Below are positions 16,298 through 24,726 of a stretch of DNA of 35,961 nt, piece by piece. The stretch spans positions 1 to 35,961 of the forward strand of contig CAMWNF010000013.1 of the NCBI GenBank assembly GCA_947175535.1, read 5' to 3'. The notes beneath the pieces are model-generated. The model searched no databases. It saw only the letters and a list, made by a program, of their open reading frames with translations, and was not told the DNA's origin. Within the stretch, counting starts at the first letter, position 1. Each line of letters opens with the position of its first letter. Origin of the DNA: an uncultured Bacteroidales bacterium. GTDB taxonomy: Bacteria > Bacteroidota > Bacteroidia > Bacteroidales > Muribaculaceae. The position numbers and the translations under genes are program-made.

Positions 16298-17833
16298 ATG
16301 AAAAAGCATTTACTATGCATGGCAGCGATATTTGCGGGTTTTGTAGCCGCAAATGCCGCTCCGACAAAAATTGTTGCTCACCGAGGTTACTGGACAGCAC
16401 CCGGTTCAGCACAAAATTCTATCCGTTCGCTTGTCAAAGCCGATTCAATCGGCGCGGACGCATCCGAATTTGACGTTTACATGACATCTGACGGTGTCCT
16501 TGTCCTGAATCATGACGGTCTCATCAACGGACATTGGGTGACAAGCACTTCTTCTGACACCATCTGTGCACAAAAACTTGAGAACGGTGAAAACTTACCT
16601 ACCCTGCGTCAGTTCCTAGATGTTGCAAAAGACCTCAAAATAGATCTCGTTCTCGAAATCAAAGGTCACTCCACTCCCGAACGTGAACGCGAAGTTGCAA
16701 AAGTATGCGTCGACATGATTAACGAATTCGGACTTGCAGACCGCACACAATATATATCTTTCTCCACTGTCGTTTGTGAAGAACTTCCCAAACTGACTGA
16801 CCGCCCCGTTTCACACCTCTGGGGAGAAAAGAGCACACCCGAACAGATGAAAGAAATCGGAGCTGACGGCTGCGATTACGCATATACTTATTGGGAAAAA
16901 GAGCCGGAAGCATTTACAAAATGTAAGGAACTCGGTCTGCTCACCAACATCTGGACTGTCGACGACGAAACTCGCATGGTCAACGCATTCAAAGACGGTT
17001 TCGACTATCTTACGACCAACTATCCCGAAATGGCAATGAAACTGCGCAAACAGACTGTCATCGACGCGCCGAAGGATGCAAAACGTCCCAAAATCGTAGC
17101 TCATCGCGGTTACTGGCAGGCCCCAGGTTCTGCTCAGAACTCTATCCGTTCGCTTGTTAAAGCTGATTCAATCGGTGCTGACGGCTCTGAATTTGACGTA
17201 TGGATGTGCACCGACGGCGTTGTCGTTCTCAACCATGACGGCGTGATCAACGGTCTTTCAGTTCAGGATAATCCTTCCGACGTTATCTGCGCACAAAAGC
17301 TTGAAAACGGCGAAAACGTCCCCACGCTTGAAGAATTTCTTAAAACAGCAAAAAATCTTGACATAGACCTCGTGCTCGAAATCAAAGTCCACAGCACTCC
17401 CGAAAAGAATGCAGCATGCATCGATGAATGTCTGCGACTCCTGAAAAAATATAAATTGCTTAACCGCACATATTTCATTTCTTTCTCAGAATACGTTTGT
17501 CAGGAACTCGCCAAGAAAAAAGTTAAACGCCCCATCCAATTCCTCTGGGGACAGAAGTGGACTCCCGAAGAAGCTAAAGCCAACGGCTGCACAGGTTGTG
17601 ACTACGCTTACGGCGTATGGCAGGAAAATCCGACCTACATGGACCGTTGCCGCGAGCTCGGCATGGAAATCAATATCTGGACACTCGGTACTGAACGCGG
17701 AATCATCGAATCAATCAACGACGGAGTTGATTTCATGACTACCGACACCCCTGAACTTGCTCAGGAACTTGTTGCCAAAGCCTACCCCAAATACAAAAAG
17801 CAATGCAAAAACAAACGCATCAACGGTAAATAA
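16298..17833 (+). CDS. Exported glycerophosphodiester phosphodiesterase with two tandem GDPD domains
   Basis: A 511-residue protein: residues 1-21 are a signal peptide (cleavage near NAA), so it should act outside the cytoplasm on glycerophosphodiesters released from phospholipids. Two GDPD TIM-barrel domains follow head to tail, at about 24-250 and 265-495. Each keeps the HR pair (28-29; 269-270), the ExD metal motif in SEFD (Glu57/Asp59; Glu298/Asp300), NHDG (His72; His313) and LEIK (Glu120/Lys122; Glu361/Lys363). The spacing between equivalent residues is 241 throughout the N-terminal halves. Both keep QN where many GDPDs have EN. The repeats are also close at the DNA level (period 723 bp), pointing to an internal duplication. 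A basic tail ends the protein. It is a single-gene unit with its own promoter element and terminator. Confidence 0.9.
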   Translation: MKKHLLCMAAIFAGFVAANAAPTKIVAHRGYWTAPGSAQNSIRSLVKADSIGADASEFDVYMTSDGVLVLNHDGLINGHWVTSTSSDTICAQKLENGENLPTLRQFLDVAKDLKIDLVLEIKGHSTPEREREVAKVCVDMINEFGLADRTQYISFSTVVCEELPKLTDRPVSHLWGEKSTPEQMKEIGADGCDYAYTYWEKEPEAFTKCKELGLLTNIWTVDDETRMVNAFKDGFDYLTTNYPEMAMKLRKQTVIDAPKDAKRPKIVAHRGYWQAPGSAQNSIRSLVKADSIGADGSEFDVWMCTDGVVVLNHDGVINGLSVQDNPSDVICAQKLENGENVPTLEEFLKTAKNLDIDLVLEIKVHSTPEKNAACIDECLRLLKKYKLLNRTYFISFSEYVCQELAKKKVKRPIQFLWGQKWTPEEAKANGCTGCDYAYGVWQENPTYMDRCRELGMEINIWTLGTERGIIESINDGVDFMTTDTPELAQELVAKAYPKYKKQCKNKRINGK

Positions 17834-17852
17834 AACTCCCAAATAACTCCAG

Positions 17853-17889
17853 TAAAAGCGCCGGCATCGGAATATGCTGGCGCTTTTTG
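17853..17889 (+). terminator. Intrinsic terminator of the GDPD gene
   Basis: A 14-bp stem (AAAAGCGCCGGCAT with ATGCTGGCGCTTTT, one G-U pair), a 6-nt loop and a T run. Confidence 0.92.
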
Positions 17890-17907
17890 TATTAACTCAT
17901 AAAATTC

Positions 17908-18117
17908 TTATTCAGACAACGTACCCTCATCATTCTTGTTGACTAATCTATTTTCTGACAACTTGTCAATCTTTTTCAAAGAGAAATAATACATGAGTAT
18001 TATTATGCCCAGAGTTATAATAAAGTTTATACCAATATTTTGGTAGTGATTATACAATTCAAGAATTTCATCGTTTGCTCTGACAACCGATATAATTAAC
18101 GAGAGTTCGATATAAGA
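17908..18117 (-). pseudogene. Small membrane-protein reading frame without a usual start codon (remnant or TTG start)
   Basis: The minus strand is open for 69 codons from 18117 to the TAA at 17908-17910, after an in-frame TGA at 18118-18120. The translation looks protein-like: a polar stretch (RANDEILELYNHYQ), a hydrophobic segment of about 20 residues (NFIITLGIIILMYYF), then a basic and polar tail (KKIDKLSENR). No ATG precedes the membrane segment; a TTG at 18057 would give a 49-residue single-pass protein. It could be the 3' remnant of a decayed gene or a real TTG-started peptide. It is more AT-rich than its neighbours. It fills most of the 407-bp gap between 17834 and 18240; the rest holds two terminators. 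Confidence 0.3.
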
Positions 18118-18160
18118 TCACCCTAATTATACCCCCTTAAAAAGTTTTATCGGACAGCAA

Positions 18161-18194
18161 AAAAAGAGACTGATAGTGATATCAGTCTCTTTTT
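18161..18194 (-). terminator. Intrinsic terminator of the small Cys-rich lipoprotein gene
   Basis: A perfect 15-bp stem (AAAAAGAGACTGATA with TATCAGTCTCTTTTT) and a GTGA/TCAC loop. It could work on either strand and lies about 47 nt past the lipoprotein stop codon. Confidence 0.9.
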
Positions 18195-18240
18195 GATGAT
18201 TGCGGGTGAACCGCAATAAATTTCGTTGGAATAGTCTGAA

Positions 18241-18471
18241 TTATTCAGCAACTGCTTCAACAACTTCAGCAGCGGCAGCGCAGCAAGCTGAGTCAGCCTG
18301 GCAAGAGTCACCCTTGCAAGAGTCGTTTTCGCAGCAGGGAGCTTCAACAGCAACAGCTTCTACTTCAGTAGCTTCAACTTCGGGAGCTTCTGTAGTTTCT
18401 GCAGCCTTGTTACCGCAAGAGAAAAGAGAAACGCTGAATACAACAGCAAGTAATAAAACTAACTTTTTCAT
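18241..18471 (-). CDS. Small acidic Cys-rich lipoprotein
   Basis: A 76-residue predicted lipoprotein: the signal peptide ends in LFSC (Cys19). The mature part is a Glu/Val/Ala-rich low-complexity run, then a cluster of six cysteines (Cys46, 47, 52, 57, 63, 64) in the pattern CC-x4-C-x4-C-x5-CC, and a second Ala/Glu/Val tail. The cysteine cluster suggests metal binding or disulfides, but I recognise no family. The ATG at 18471 (MKKLVLLL) is chosen over an upstream in-frame start at 18498 because it starts a normal signal peptide. It has one of the two best promoters in the window and its own perfect terminator, so it is likely a strongly expressed single-gene unit. Confidence 0.8.
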   Translation of the reverse strand: MKKLVLLLAVVFSVSLFSCGNKAAETTEAPEVEATEVEAVAVEAPCCENDSCKGDSCQADSACCAAAAEVVEAVAE

Positions 18472-18523
18472 TTCGATTGAATTTAATAAATAAAACAATA
18501 TTGTTTAAGCTTCAAAAACGCTA

Positions 18524-18554
18524 CAAAGTTATTGTCTTTTTTTGTATCATCAAA
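18524..18554 (-). promoter_or_regulatory. Near-ideal Bacteroidetes promoter for the Cys-rich lipoprotein
   Basis: The minus strand reads TTTG (18551-18554), a 19-bp spacer, then TAACTTTG (18524-18531). This is an exact match to the TTTG-N19-TAnnTTTG consensus. The ATG at 18471 lies about 45 nt past the expected transcription start. Confidence 0.8.
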
Positions 18555-18625
18555 ACATTTTTCGCGTTTTTTATGATATGAATAGCAAAAAACTTGAAAA
18601 ACGCTAAATTATCGGCAATTTTCGA

Positions 18626-20341
18626 CTATGATACAACTTTTTTAGACAGAGTCTTAACCAGATTATTGGCCATTACGACTGCTTTCGTGATATGGTCGCA
18701 TATATGGTCAGCACCAATCATTTTATCTATTCCGGCGTGTTCAAGCGCTTCGCGTACGTTCGGCTTTACTCCGGAAAGGACAATGTGGATGCCTTCTTTT
18801 CTTGATGACGAGATAAGTATCTCAAGGTTATGGAGACCCGTGGCGTCTATAAACGATACTTTTCGCATTCGGATTATGCGTACAAGCGGTTTCTCGCCCA
18901 TTGTAGAACGCATAAGTTCATCGAATTTTGTAGCCACTCCGAAAAAGAACGGACCGTCAATTTCGTAAACACTCACACCTTTCGCTACATCAAGCACTTC
19001 ATGATGATTCTGGCTGAGGTCTGTGCCTTCGGCGACGTCAAGCTGCTCCGAATAGACCTTGATTTCTGTATTTTCAGTCACACGACGCAGGAAGAGGACA
19101 ACAGCGAGGAGCAAACCGATTTCAATTGCAATAGTGAGGTCGAAAATTACAGTCAGCAAGAAGGTTACTATCAGCACAGATATATCGCTTTTAGGAGCCT
19201 TGAAGATTCCGACTATCGTACGCCATCCGCTCATGTTGTAAGCCACAACCATCAGCACGGCACCAAGACATGCCATTGGAACATAGTTGATAAGCGGCAT
19301 AAGGAAAAGGAATATCAGCAGAAGGACAAGCGAATGAACAATTCCGGCTACAGGTGTGCGCCCTCCGTTTGATATGTTGGTCATTGTACGGGCTATGGCG
19401 CCTGTGACAGGAATACCTCCGAAGAACGGCACTGCGATATTGGCTATGCCCTGCCCTATAAGTTCGGTGTTACTGTTGGTGTGTGAACCTGTGACACCAT
19501 CGGCAACCGTCGCTGACAGCAGAGATTCAATTGCTCCGAGCACGGCAATTGTGAAAGCAGACGGAAGCAACATATTTATTGTCGCCATATTGAGTTCGAA
19601 ACCGTGAGGAGTCGGTATATCGGTTGCCATCGAACCAAAGCGGTCACCGATAGTCTCTACGGCAAACCAGTCAAAGTTCTCACTCATTATCCAACATCCC
19701 GCCGTCACAAGTATAATAGCGATAAGTGCGCCCGGCAATTTTTTCGAAATCTTAGGTGTCAATATTATAATAAGGAGTGACACAAGTCCGGTCACAAGGG
19801 TCGGGAGCGCGACATTACCGAAATTCCGGAAATACATTATCCATTTAGGGATGAACTGACCTGGAATATCACGGAGACCAAGACCGAAGAAGTCATTAAT
19901 CTGTGTCGAAAAAATAGTAAGGGCGATACCGGCTGTAAAACCGACCACAATCGGATAAGGTATGAACTTAATAACCGTTCCGAGCCTGAAAAGACCCATA
20001 AGCAACAATATAACACCAGCCATGAATGTTGCGATGGCAAGTCCGTGAAGACCAAACTGGGCAATGATGTTATAGACAATTACGATAAACGCACCTGTCG
20101 GACCGCCAATCTGAACGGAGTTTCCGCCGAAAAACGACACAAGAAAACCGCCAATTATAGCGGTTATAAGACCGATTGTCGGACTCACGCCCGATGCGAT
20201 ACCGAATGCAATTGCAAGTGGAAGAGCGACGATGCCGACAACAATGCCGGCGATAACGTCTTCTTTAAGTCGCGCCATGCTATAATGACGCAAGGCTCCA
20301 AACAACTTAGGTTGGAAGTCGATAGCCTCAGAAAACCTCAT
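18626..20341 (-). CDS. SulP-family anion transporter with STAS domain
   Basis: A 571-residue inner-membrane transporter (SLC26/SulP). An N-terminal region of about 400 residues holds some 12-14 hydrophobic segments, including the family signature region around GIVALPLAIAFGIASGVSP (about 37-55) and the GPTGAFIVIV segment (about 80-89). Residues about 450-560 are a cytosolic STAS domain (VSVYEIDGPFFFG, FIDATGLHNLE). Family members carry sulfate, bicarbonate or dicarboxylates; the substrate cannot be told from sequence. The ATG is at 20341. The gene seems to stand alone, preceded by a TACCTTTG element. An 8-bp GCGTTTTT/AAAAACGC pair (18564-18604) past the stop may be part of its 3' end. Confidence 0.9.
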   Translation of the reverse strand: MRFSEAIDFQPKLFGALRHYSMARLKEDVIAGIVVGIVALPLAIAFGIASGVSPTIGLITAIIGGFLVSFFGGNSVQIGGPTGAFIVIVYNIIAQFGLHGLAIATFMAGVILLLMGLFRLGTVIKFIPYPIVVGFTAGIALTIFSTQINDFFGLGLRDIPGQFIPKWIMYFRNFGNVALPTLVTGLVSLLIIILTPKISKKLPGALIAIILVTAGCWIMSENFDWFAVETIGDRFGSMATDIPTPHGFELNMATINMLLPSAFTIAVLGAIESLLSATVADGVTGSHTNSNTELIGQGIANIAVPFFGGIPVTGAIARTMTNISNGGRTPVAGIVHSLVLLLIFLFLMPLINYVPMACLGAVLMVVAYNMSGWRTIVGIFKAPKSDISVLIVTFLLTVIFDLTIAIEIGLLLAVVLFLRRVTENTEIKVYSEQLDVAEGTDLSQNHHEVLDVAKGVSVYEIDGPFFFGVATKFDELMRSTMGEKPLVRIIRMRKVSFIDATGLHNLEILISSSRKEGIHIVLSGVKPNVREALEHAGIDKMIGADHICDHITKAVVMANNLVKTLSKKVVS

Positions 20342-20385
20342 AGAATAATTGTACCTTTATAAGTCTTTTTTACCTTTTGAAGCCG

Positions 20386-20393
20386 CAAAGGTA
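20386..20393 (-). promoter_or_regulatory. Promoter -7 element for the SulP gene
   Basis: The minus strand reads TACCTTTG (TAnnTTTG), 45 bp before the ATG. No clear -33 element is seen. I see no gene in 20394-20589. Confidence 0.45.
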
Positions 20394-20589
20394 CGAAATA
20401 AAAGCGAGAATCAGCCCGCCAACCACGATTTTTTCAAAATGCAACCTGTGTCAATAAGAAAAATGGAATATTATTATGGATTTTCGAAAATGGAGTGAAC
20501 TTTCCGAAACCAAGTGTTGTTAGTTTATTAGCACGATGATGAATGGTCGTGTCACTCTCGACCTCTTGATGGTTGAATGTTATATAATT

Positions 20590-20636
20590 CTGCAAGGTTG
20601 CCCCGCTCGGATTATTTCCGTCCGGGGCAATTGCAG
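20590..20636 (-). terminator. Hairpin after the glucosaminidase gene, probable terminator
   Basis: CTGCAA plus TTGCCCCG (20590-20605, with a GG bulge) pairs with CGGGGCAA plus TTGCAG (20623-20636). It starts 2 nt after the glucosaminidase stop codon. The T run that follows on the minus strand is weak, so Rho-independent function is likely but not certain. Confidence 0.6.
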
Positions 20637-20637
20637 T

Positions 20638-21264
20638 TTAATAACCTCGTAAATCGGAGTAGATTTTGAGTATCTTTGAACCGTAGTATGGATTCATCGC
20701 CCAACGGTTGTTAAGGTCTGACCATTCGGGAGCTATACCGCGCTTGACAGCTGAAAACCGAGGGTCGACGAGAATTTCACCTTCCGGTAGCGGCTCTGTT
20801 TTAGCATAGGCATACAAGTGCTGAATATGAGCTGTCACCCCTTCATGAACCGTGATGAAAGAAGCACCGTGTAAACCCTTGGTAACAACTCCGAGTCCAC
20901 AATAGTTATGCTGTGACGGTTCTACCGCTGTGCCTCGGTCAAACCTAAACCAACCGGTTTCGAGTATCGCCTGACAGAAGGCGATATCGCCGCGGATACC
21001 GTAAGTGCGCCCCACATTAATATATTCTTCGGCGATTTCCGGGTCAAAGTCTGCATTATGACGCCGCACAAATGCGGTCATAACTTCAGCCGGAACTATC
21101 GAATGACCACAAATGGCAAATTCATCGACCTCCGACATATCGCTGAAATCAATACCTTCAATCTCCGCCTCAATAGCTTCGTCAAGCGAGTCGTACAACG
21201 TAATATCTTGCCCTGCCGCCACTAAGGGCAACATCACAACCGACACCAGTATTATGGACCGCAT
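20638..21264 (-). CDS. Exported glucosaminidase-domain protein
   Basis: A peptidoglycan hydrolase of about 208 residues. A short signal peptide (MRSIILVSVVMLPLVAAG) is followed by an acidic stretch and, from about residue 60, a mannosyl-glycoprotein endo-beta-N-acetylglucosaminidase-like (FlgJ/LytG type) domain. The segment AFCQAILETGWFRF carries the expected catalytic Glu (about 102), with QHNYCGLG and the later VHEGVTAHIQHLYAYA as core motifs. It should cleave glycan strands of peptidoglycan in the periplasm. The ATG at 21264 is preferred over the one at 21276, because the -7 element at 21282-21289 would put the transcript start at about 21275. Confidence 0.88.
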   Translation of the reverse strand: MRSIILVSVVMLPLVAAGQDITLYDSLDEAIEAEIEGIDFSDMSEVDEFAICGHSIVPAEVMTAFVRRHNADFDPEIAEEYINVGRTYGIRGDIAFCQAILETGWFRFDRGTAVEPSQHNYCGLGVVTKGLHGASFITVHEGVTAHIQHLYAYAKTEPLPEGEILVDPRFSAVKRGIAPEWSDLNNRWAMNPYYGSKILKIYSDLRGY

Positions 21265-21281
21265 CACAGACTTCATCTCTG

Positions 21282-21289
21282 CAAATTTA
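21282..21289 (-). promoter_or_regulatory. Promoter -7 element for the glucosaminidase gene
   Basis: The minus strand reads TAAATTTG (TAnnTTTG), 17 bp before the preferred ATG at 21264. A TTGA lies at a spacing slightly longer than usual. It helps decide between the two candidate starts. Confidence 0.45.
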
Positions 21290-21342
21290 CAAAATTTTAG
21301 CTATATACACGTCAATGAAATAATTCATTCAAACATAAAGAA

Positions 21343-21370
21343 GAGGCTGCGCCTATTGACACAGCCCCTC
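21343..21370 (-). terminator. Probable terminator of the leucine-rich-repeat gene
   Basis: On the minus strand GAGGGGCTG and CAGCCTC enclose a loop of about 12 nt and are followed by TTCTTT, starting 22 nt after the LRR gene's stop codon. Confidence 0.65.
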
Positions 21371-21392
21371 GTTAATATATGTAAGCTTTAGG

Positions 21393-24371
21393 TTATCTTA
21401 CAAGAACTTTCGTTGTCTTTGAGCCGCACTTGACGATATAGAGACCGGGAGCAACCGACTTTTCAAAGTCAGTGCGTAAGCCTGAGAATACGGGATGACC
21501 GACGAGGTCATAAGCAGTACAAGTAGCTGTGGATAATTCATCGCTATTATCAATAATTGTATCTTCCAAACCTGCAGGTATAGCATCGATGCGCAGACTA
21601 CCGTTGGCACTGACAGGTAATAACAGCGAATTGCCTTCAAGTTCTGCAGTAATGTTTCTTTCATTATAATACACGGCTTTAATCTTCGCATCGCCCTTTG
21701 TGTTTATAAATATACGGGTTCCTTTCGACGTCTTAGGCGAGCCGAGTGTTGCACCATTAAACAGACGGGCATAATTGCTGCCGTTATTGACATATGTTTC
21801 ACGGGCTGCTTTACGGGCTTTCACTCGCACAGACTGCTCTTCGTTTTCATCATCTTCTTCATACGCAGTTTCTGCTTCTGATAGCAAAGTCTCTTCTTCC
21901 ACGATTTTCTGATATTCTTCCTCATCGACCGCAGTCACTTCCACATCTTCGGGAATTGTTACATCAAGCGAGTTTACAAGATTGGCAAACATACCCCATT
22001 GAGGTGCGTTAAGATATGAACGGTAGGATTGGCGAGGAACTGCCAAACTACAACGGCGTGCACTCAACCCAGAGAATGTGCCTGTTCCGGCTGTAGGGGC
22101 TTCAATTGCTGCACAAGTAAGCGCAGAAATTGTTGCAGGTAATCCTTCACCATATTCAGGTTGTACAGGTTCTTTTATAGTTTTGAGTGTCACGGGCATA
22201 TTGATGCTGAGCAAACGAGAACAGTTAAATACTATGTCAAGGCTTATTCCTTCTGTTCCTTCGGGGATATTAATGCCTCTTAATTTAGTACCCGCAAACG
22301 CTTTATTCCCGATTTCAATCACATAGTCGGGTATTTCAATCATTTCAAGACCCGAATTCATAAATCCTCCATAACCAATTGTGAAAGGATTATTGGGCCA
22401 AAGAATTTGCTTTAGGCTTGTGCAGTTGGCAAAGTTTTCCTCATCTATTCTTTGTAGTTTTGACGCACTAAAATCCACAAATTCAAGAGAAGTACATCCC
22501 TTAAATATTGCCTTAAGAGTAGTTGGAGCTTCATTTCCATCTTGACTCAGATTTTCGCCGGCAATTATAGATTTTAGAGATATACAATTTTCAAAAGCAT
22601 TGGGGTATATGAGTCTAAGCGCATCTGGAAGTTTTGTTATCGATAACATACTACATCCAGAGAATGTGAGACTATTAATCTGCTCGAGATCATTTGGTAA
22701 TTTAGTTATTGATAGCATGTTGCAATTTTGAAATGCATATGAACCTATTTCTTTTACTGTTTCAGGAATTTCCTGTAAATCAATAAGATGACATCCTTTG
22801 AATGCACTATTACCGATTTTTTTAAGTCCACGAGGTAAAATAATCTCCGTAAGTAAATTTTTCCCTTCAAACGCGCCATCAGGTATCTCATCGTTAGTGA
22901 TTCTTGACAAGTCAATAGAAATCAGTGATACCATATTCTCACGAATCAGACGCCAGTCACTCTCTGCCAATGTACCGGTTACATGTAACTTGGTTACAAG
23001 CGAGGGCATTATGCCTGATTGTAAACGCACTTCTTCTGTAATAGGGACTCCATCGACATGAACAGAGACTTCGGCTTCTGATTCTTCTACGATATTAAAT
23101 ATTCTCCATGCAGGGTTACGTTCATATGCGGCTTTCGCTCCATCAGGTACAAGAAATGTGATATTATCAATCCGTTCTTGTGTAAGATTAAATGCGCCGC
23201 CGTTGACGGTAGGGGGTGTCTTTGACTTCATACGAAGAATCGATCCAAATGCCAATGATCCAACGTCGACACTTTTTACCTTACTTCCTATAGTCAGAAT
23301 ATCAGCGGCGACGGGATATTCTCCAGTTAATTTTGTAATCCCTTCTCCCATCACAATCTCGCCAATTCCTGATCCCCATAATGCTCGAGAACCAATGGTC
23401 GTTAATGAGTTAGGAAGTATAATTCTGCCGATGAAATTAGGAAAGTTTGTAAGAAATGCCTCTTCTCCAATTTCTTGTAGAGTAGAGGGAAAGTTAATTT
23501 CCGGAAAATTATGTCCATAAAAGGCATAGCCACCAATTTTTAAGAGACCTTCATTGAATATTATACTTTTTAAGTTGCCATTAAATGCATAGTCTCGAAT
23601 TTCTTTAAGGTTTTCAGGACAAACTATTTTTTGCATCTTAGCATACTGAAAGGCATGTTCTCCAATTACTTCAATCGTCTGGGGTAATATAATCTCTTCA
23701 ATAGCAGTATATTCAAACGCGTAATCTCCAACTTTGGTTACTTTTTTAGGGAGATATACAGTTTCCAGATTAGAGCACTTGCTACAAAGACCATTAGGAA
23801 TTTCTTTAAGTTCTGAGAATAGAACTACTCTCTTCAAGTTTTGCATCTCGGAAAAGGCAGATTCTCCGAGATTCGTGAGTCCTTCGGGGAGGGTGATTGA
23901 TGTTTGCGAGCCACATCCGGTAAATGCACTTATACCTATGGTTGCAACAGACGCAGGAATCTCATCAAAAGTCAAAGAACTACATCCATCAAAAGCATTA
24001 GAACCTATTTCAACAAGAGTTTCGGGAAATTGAATATAAAATAAATCTCTTTGTTGATAGAAGGAAGCATCACCTATTTTGATTAATGTATATTCGGTTT
24101 GTCCGTCCTTGGGATTTTCAGGTAAGATTAATTCTCCTGAAATAATATTTCCAGGCTGAATATCCCCCGAAAGACCGTCTTTCGGCACATAATTTTTTTT
24201 ATCCTTATCCTCGTCAACGACTGTATATCCTTCCTTTGTCATACAGGTTTTTGCATCCTCGTCAATGACAGTGTAAGTCACCGTCTGTCCCTCATAGAGG
24301 TAGGTAAAGTCACGGGCGAAAGTCGGAAGAGCAATCAGAACTCCCAACATTGAAAGTAAAAGTTTTTTCAT
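21393..24371 (-). CDS. Large exported BspA-like leucine-rich-repeat protein with a C-terminal sorting-like domain
   Basis: A 992-residue protein. Residues 1-19 are a signal peptide (cleavage after TFA). Residues about 95-370 and 450-760 hold LRR_5 (BspA type) repeats of about 23 residues with the core I.LP..L..IG..AF..C. Two neighbouring repeats are near copies (MLSITKLP at two places). A connecting region follows, then an acidic linker (about 810-840). The last 60 residues (YDLVGHPVF ... GLYIVKCG) resemble a type IX secretion type A sorting domain, which suggests surface attachment or secretion. BspA-like proteins bind host or microbial surfaces; the ligand here is unknown. The LRR-coding part (about 22300-24150) is visibly more AT-rich than the two ends, hinting at repeat exchange or import. 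Confidence 0.85.
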   Translation of the reverse strand: MKKLLLSMLGVLIALPTFARDFTYLYEGQTVTYTVIDEDAKTCMTKEGYTVVDEDKDKKNYVPKDGLSGDIQPGNIISGELILPENPKDGQTEYTLIKIGDASFYQQRDLFYIQFPETLVEIGSNAFDGCSSLTFDEIPASVATIGISAFTGCGSQTSITLPEGLTNLGESAFSEMQNLKRVVLFSELKEIPNGLCSKCSNLETVYLPKKVTKVGDYAFEYTAIEEIILPQTIEVIGEHAFQYAKMQKIVCPENLKEIRDYAFNGNLKSIIFNEGLLKIGGYAFYGHNFPEINFPSTLQEIGEEAFLTNFPNFIGRIILPNSLTTIGSRALWGSGIGEIVMGEGITKLTGEYPVAADILTIGSKVKSVDVGSLAFGSILRMKSKTPPTVNGGAFNLTQERIDNITFLVPDGAKAAYERNPAWRIFNIVEESEAEVSVHVDGVPITEEVRLQSGIMPSLVTKLHVTGTLAESDWRLIRENMVSLISIDLSRITNDEIPDGAFEGKNLLTEIILPRGLKKIGNSAFKGCHLIDLQEIPETVKEIGSYAFQNCNMLSITKLPNDLEQINSLTFSGCSMLSITKLPDALRLIYPNAFENCISLKSIIAGENLSQDGNEAPTTLKAIFKGCTSLEFVDFSASKLQRIDEENFANCTSLKQILWPNNPFTIGYGGFMNSGLEMIEIPDYVIEIGNKAFAGTKLRGINIPEGTEGISLDIVFNCSRLLSINMPVTLKTIKEPVQPEYGEGLPATISALTCAAIEAPTAGTGTFSGLSARRCSLAVPRQSYRSYLNAPQWGMFANLVNSLDVTIPEDVEVTAVDEEEYQKIVEEETLLSEAETAYEEDDENEEQSVRVKARKAARETYVNNGSNYARLFNGATLGSPKTSKGTRIFINTKGDAKIKAVYYNERNITAELEGNSLLLPVSANGSLRIDAIPAGLEDTIIDNSDELSTATCTAYDLVGHPVFSGLRTDFEKSVAPGLYIVKCGSKTTKVLVR

Positions 24372-24460
24372 TCTCGTTTTGATTTTGAAGTTATTATTTA
24401 ATAATTAGGTGTTTTTAGCAATATCCATTTTTTGCCTCGTATTACAATTCTTATAGCTAT
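24372..24460. other. AT-rich leader of the LRR gene
   Basis: This is the stretch directly before the LRR gene's ATG on the minus strand. I see no TAnnTTTG element in it, so the LRR gene's promoter is not located. It may be transcribed from the leftward promoter at 25083-25113 if the terminator at 24727-24772 is leaky. Confidence 0.3.
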
Positions 24461-24685
24461 TCATATGACTTGCAATCGGGACATCAACAGGTAAAAAATA
24501 TTATGAACTCCTGCGATGCAGTCAACGATAGATTTTATTTCACTTAGGTGTTCTGGAAAGCAGTTTCTTTCAAATGCTTTATGTTCTCTTTCAAGAGTCG
24601 CAACAGAATCACAGTCACAACAAGATGTCTTGATGCAACATAACGGAAACTTGCCATTGATACAATCGCAGTCCTTGCTTGCCAT
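24461..24685 (-). CDS. Cys-rich small protein, unknown
   Basis: A 74-residue reading frame from ATG 24685 to TGA 24461. Nine cysteines are present, seven within the first 25 residues (DCDC ... CC ... CCDCD), followed by a charged, probably helical stretch (ATLEREHKAFERN) and a hydrophobic C-terminus. The codons look plausible for a real gene, and TAATAAAAACA precedes the ATG, typical of Bacteroidales leaders. The frame stays open further upstream, but those residues come from the terminator and structured RNA and look non-coding. The cysteine pattern suggests metal binding. It starts about 45 nt after the terminator of the candidate RNA and lies about 90 nt before the LRR gene. I recognise no family. 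Confidence 0.4.
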   Translation of the reverse strand: MASKDCDCINGKFPLCCIKTSCCDCDSVATLEREHKAFERNCFPEHLSEIKSIVDCIAGVHNIFYLLMSRLQVI

Positions 24686-24726
24686 TGTTTTTATTACAGC
24701 CGCCGGGCTTCCACATTGGCATTTAA

